Of a stretch of DNA of 15,290 nucleotides, positions 13,765-15,290 are shown one piece after another. A program made the translations under genes and the position numbers. This stretch comes from an uncultured Bacillota bacterium (GTDB lineage: Bacteria; Bacillota; UBA994; UBA5500). The DNA is taken from assembly GCA_937874815.1 (NCBI GenBank), contig CALNBW010000029.1:1-15290 (forward strand), in the 5' to 3' direction. How positions within the stretch are numbered: the first letter of the stretch is position 1; each line of letters begins with the position of its first letter. The notes below the pieces were generated by a model. It saw only the letters and a program-made list of their open reading frames with translations. It was not told the DNA's origin and did no database searches.

Positions 13765-13800
13765 CGGAAAAAAGAGAGGTCGTTCGCAAGGAACGACCTC
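13765..13800 (-). terminator. Intrinsic terminator of the NlpC/P60 gene
   Basis: A perfect 10-bp stem, GAGGTCGTTC (13776-13785) and GAACGACCTC (13791-13800), with a 5-base loop. On the minus strand it is followed by TCTTTTTTCC. It begins 14 bases past the stop of the NlpC/P60 gene. Confidence 0.93.
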
Positions 13801-13813
13801 AACTAACCTTTCT

Positions 13814-14308
13814 CTACTTCAAGATGCGGCGAGCGCCAGCATATCTTGAGCTAAGATACTTGTAAGTTGTGAAGTTATGCACAGTTACACCTGTGCGCGG
13901 CCAAGCATGGACAATGCGATTGTTGCCGGCATAGATGCCGACGTGGGAAATACCAGCTTTGTAAGTGTTACGGAAGAAAATTAGGTCACCGTAACGCCAT
14001 TGCCCTTTTGCTACTGCTGTGCCCGCCCGTGATTGGCTAGCCGCCGTGCGCGGAATGTAGTAACCGTGTAGGCGGTAAACGTAGCGCGTAAAGCCAGAGC
14101 AGTCGAAGGATTTTGGGCCGTTAGCCCCAAAAACATAGGGCCGCCCTATATACTTGCGAGCGGTCGTGACGACTGAATAACGGTTGGAAAAGCGAGTGGC
14201 TGCTTCGGCCTGGTCCGTCAGTAGGTTAAAAGGTGCAAAGGTAATTACTACTGCTGCCAGCAGTAGTGAGGCCAACACTTTTGGGCCTCGTTTGGTCTTG
14301 AACAACAT
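13814..14308 (-). CDS. Secreted NlpC/P60 family peptidoglycan hydrolase
   Basis: A 164-residue secreted protein. A Sec signal covers about residues 1-36 (basic start, hydrophobic core 'VLASLLLAAVVITFAPF', cleavage near AEA-A). The NlpC/P60 domain fills the rest, with catalytic Cys70 in 'FDCSGFTRYVY', His122 in 'SHVGIYAG' and the third polar residue His134 in 'HAW'. Such enzymes cut gamma-D-Glu-diamino acid or related bonds in wall peptides. It is a minimal enzyme without LysM or SH3 targeting domains. I choose ATG 14308, since AAAGGGGG is spaced 4-5 bases upstream; an upstream in-frame start at 14347 would add 13 residues ahead of the signal peptide. A leader of about 95 bases separates the start from a TATAAT box. 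Confidence 0.93.
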   Translation of the reverse strand: MLFKTKRGPKVLASLLLAAVVITFAPFNLLTDQAEAATRFSNRYSVVTTARKYIGRPYVFGANGPKSFDCSGFTRYVYRLHGYYIPRTAASQSRAGTAVAKGQWRYGDLIFFRNTYKAGISHVGIYAGNNRIVHAWPRTGVTVHNFTTYKYLSSRYAGARRILK

Positions 14309-14409
14309 GTTTCCCCCTTTCTGAACTGCGCAGAAAAGGTGGCACAAACTCTCTACTCTTTACTCTCTATGTCTGTTTCTTTTTTCTATGTACCAAGTGA
14401 TTCAGCCCC

Positions 14410-14415
14410 ATTATA
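14410..14415 (-). promoter_or_regulatory. Candidate -10 box of the NlpC/P60 gene
   Basis: On the minus strand a perfect TATAAT lies at 14415-14410, about 100 bases before the preferred start of the NlpC/P60 gene. No good -35 is found at 16-18 bases, where the sequence is T-rich (CTGCAT or TGCATT). The predicted leader is very AG-rich and shows no riboswitch I can name. Confidence 0.4.
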
Positions 14416-14451
14416 GCCTATTGTCCTAAAAAATGCAGTGGGATCTTTTGG

Positions 14452-15290
14452 TTAGTAGATACTAAGCTGATCATGTGTGTACGCTTTGCGCAGCAGCTCG
14501 CTGGGGATAAAGGCATCATATTTGTGTAGACGCGGCGCTTCTTGTGGCCCCAATAATTGTGCCCCAGAATGGATTTTGCCCTTAAACTGTGAAAGATCCT
14601 GCTCAAAACCGCTGACGCTGACCCCTTCGGTTTGCACCATAAGGTAATAGGGAGCAGACCCACTCACGCTACGAACGCCTAGATTCCCGCCGTAAAACCG
14701 CAAGATGCGTTCCAGAGTGCGAAAGGCGCGGCTACCATGCCAGGGCAATAGGCAAAAAACCCCCTGGTCCCAAGGAATGACTTGCCGCCGATCGAGCTGT
14801 TGGGTCTTCGCCCAAGCACGCGCCGCTTGCAGGCGCGCCAACGCCCCCGGTTGCAGATAGCGGTACTCAGTTTCGTCAGTAAGCAGAACCTTCCGCATCT
14901 GCTCCAGCACTCGCTCATGGACGCAAGCGCTAGTTCCGGACCAAGCAATAGCAGCCCGCCCCGGAGCCGCTTGCACCGACACTTGTCGACGCTGGCTATC
15001 CACTTCGCGCACTTCCCAGGAGGCTCCAGCTAGGGCAATTAGCTCTCCTATTACCGGCTCCTGATTGATACTACCGATCTCTCGCGAGCCATCGTGCACC
15101 GTATATTCATCCGTATCTTGGAAAACAGCAAAAAAGCGCCAGTTGCGGGCTACCTTCTCGCCTGCTAGTCCCACAATGAGAGCCCCGGTTTCTAGGCGCT
15201 CCAGGTGGTCTATTGCCAGCAGATGGTTGAGCAGCAGGCGGTAATCATCGCTAGTAATGTACTTAAAGGGTGGCAAGGAAAGCACTTGTT
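14452..15290 (-). CDS. C-terminal part of an Lhr-like DEAD/DEAH-box helicase (partial)
   Basis: The frame is open through the right edge, so only the last 279 or so residues are present; the GTG at 15285 is internal. The sequence matches the tail of large Lhr-type helicases in Bacillota: 'YRLLLNHLLAIDHLER' and 'GALIVGLAGEKVARNWRFFA', then 'EYTVHDGSREIGSI', the 'PVIGELIALAGASWEVREVD' strand region, 'VLLTDETEYRYLQPGALARL', and the final 'KYDAFIPSELLRKAYTHD'. The helicase motor domains would be outside the window. Lhr proteins are ATP-driven 3'-5' helicases with roles in DNA repair. The stop TAA is at 14452-14454, with no strong terminator before the NlpC/P60 promoter region. Confidence 0.85.
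   Translation of the reverse strand, partial: QVLSLPPFKYITSDDYRLLLNHLLAIDHLERLETGALIVGLAGEKVARNWRFFAVFQDTDEYTVHDGSREIGSINQEPVIGELIALAGASWEVREVDSQRRQVSVQAAPGRAAIAWSGTSACVHERVLEQMRKVLLTDETEYRYLQPGALARLQAARAWAKTQQLDRRQVIPWDQGVFCLLPWHGSRAFRTLERILRFYGGNLGVRSVSGSAPYYLMVQTEGVSVSGFEQDLSQFKGKIHSGAQLLGPQEAPRLHKYDAFIPSELLRKAYTHDQLSIY

Noticed and set aside
13617..13802. Minus-strand ORF of 61 residues across repeat copy 2
   Set aside because: It starts inside a terminator and reads through the repeat element; composition not protein-like.
14309..14410. The AG-rich 95-base leader of the NlpC/P60 gene as a riboswitch
   Set aside because: Some wall hydrolase genes have c-di-AMP riboswitches, but the leader is too short and unstructured, and no conserved motif is visible.

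Overview
This 15.3 kb window looks like chromosomal DNA of a Gram-positive-type anaerobe of the Bacillota, probably a clostridial lineage. The reasons are the strong AGGAGG-type ribosome binding sites, frequent GTG starts, a DUF445 (YheB-type) protein, an Lhr-like helicase, a membrane-anchored polysaccharide deacetylase, an NlpC/P60 hydrolase with a Sec signal, and a copper-amine-oxidase-like 'stalk' domain on a secreted enzyme. The species cannot be named from the sequence. Most genes lie on the minus strand; only hepT, the deacetylase and the DUF445 gene are on the plus strand.

Layout, left to right. (1) 1-451: the tail of a probable MntA-type nucleotidyltransferase antitoxin, overlapped by a complete HepT-type HEPN toxin and followed by a hairpin. 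(2) 452-898: a decayed mobile region with an N-terminal fragment of a REP-associated tyrosine transposase (RAYT), three REP-like palindromes of one family (two in tandem) and one unrelated hairpin. (3) 899-3561: tldD-pmbA/tldE metalloprotease pair, translationally coupled. (4) 3652-4911: an MFS permease. (5) 5016-5471: an unrecognised gene next to a very stable hairpin. (6) 5634-8095, plus strand: a membrane-anchored polysaccharide deacetylase, an intrinsic terminator, then a DUF445 membrane protein. (7) 8167-9726: a secreted NamZ-type (DUF1343) exo-N-acetylmuramidase with a C-terminal stalk domain. (8) 9931-10605: a coiled-coil protein with its own terminator and a possible 59-residue ORF upstream. 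(9) 10606-13554: an operon transcribed in the order ROK kinase, nagA, cutC. (10) 13814-14308: a secreted NlpC/P60 hydrolase. (11) 14452 to the right edge: the C-terminal part of an Lhr-like DEAD/DEAH helicase.

Many of the genes fit cell-wall turnover and amino-sugar salvage: deacetylation of wall glycans, MurNAc release by NamZ, peptide-stem cleavage by NlpC/P60, and GlcNAc phosphorylation and deacetylation by ROK kinase and NagA. No nagZ, murQ or nagB is visible here, so the pathway is incomplete within the window.

The most notable observation is a pair of about 103-bp elements with 16-bp terminal inverted repeats (GGGGACATnCCTCTGC). One copy lies between genes at 13631-13732. The other lies inside nagA at 12209-12311, read in frame, and adds about 35 residues to the enzyme at a place where the family has a short variable link. 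This resembles the in-frame palindromic elements known from Rickettsia (RPEs), here in an apparently unrelated bacterium and with an unrelated sequence.
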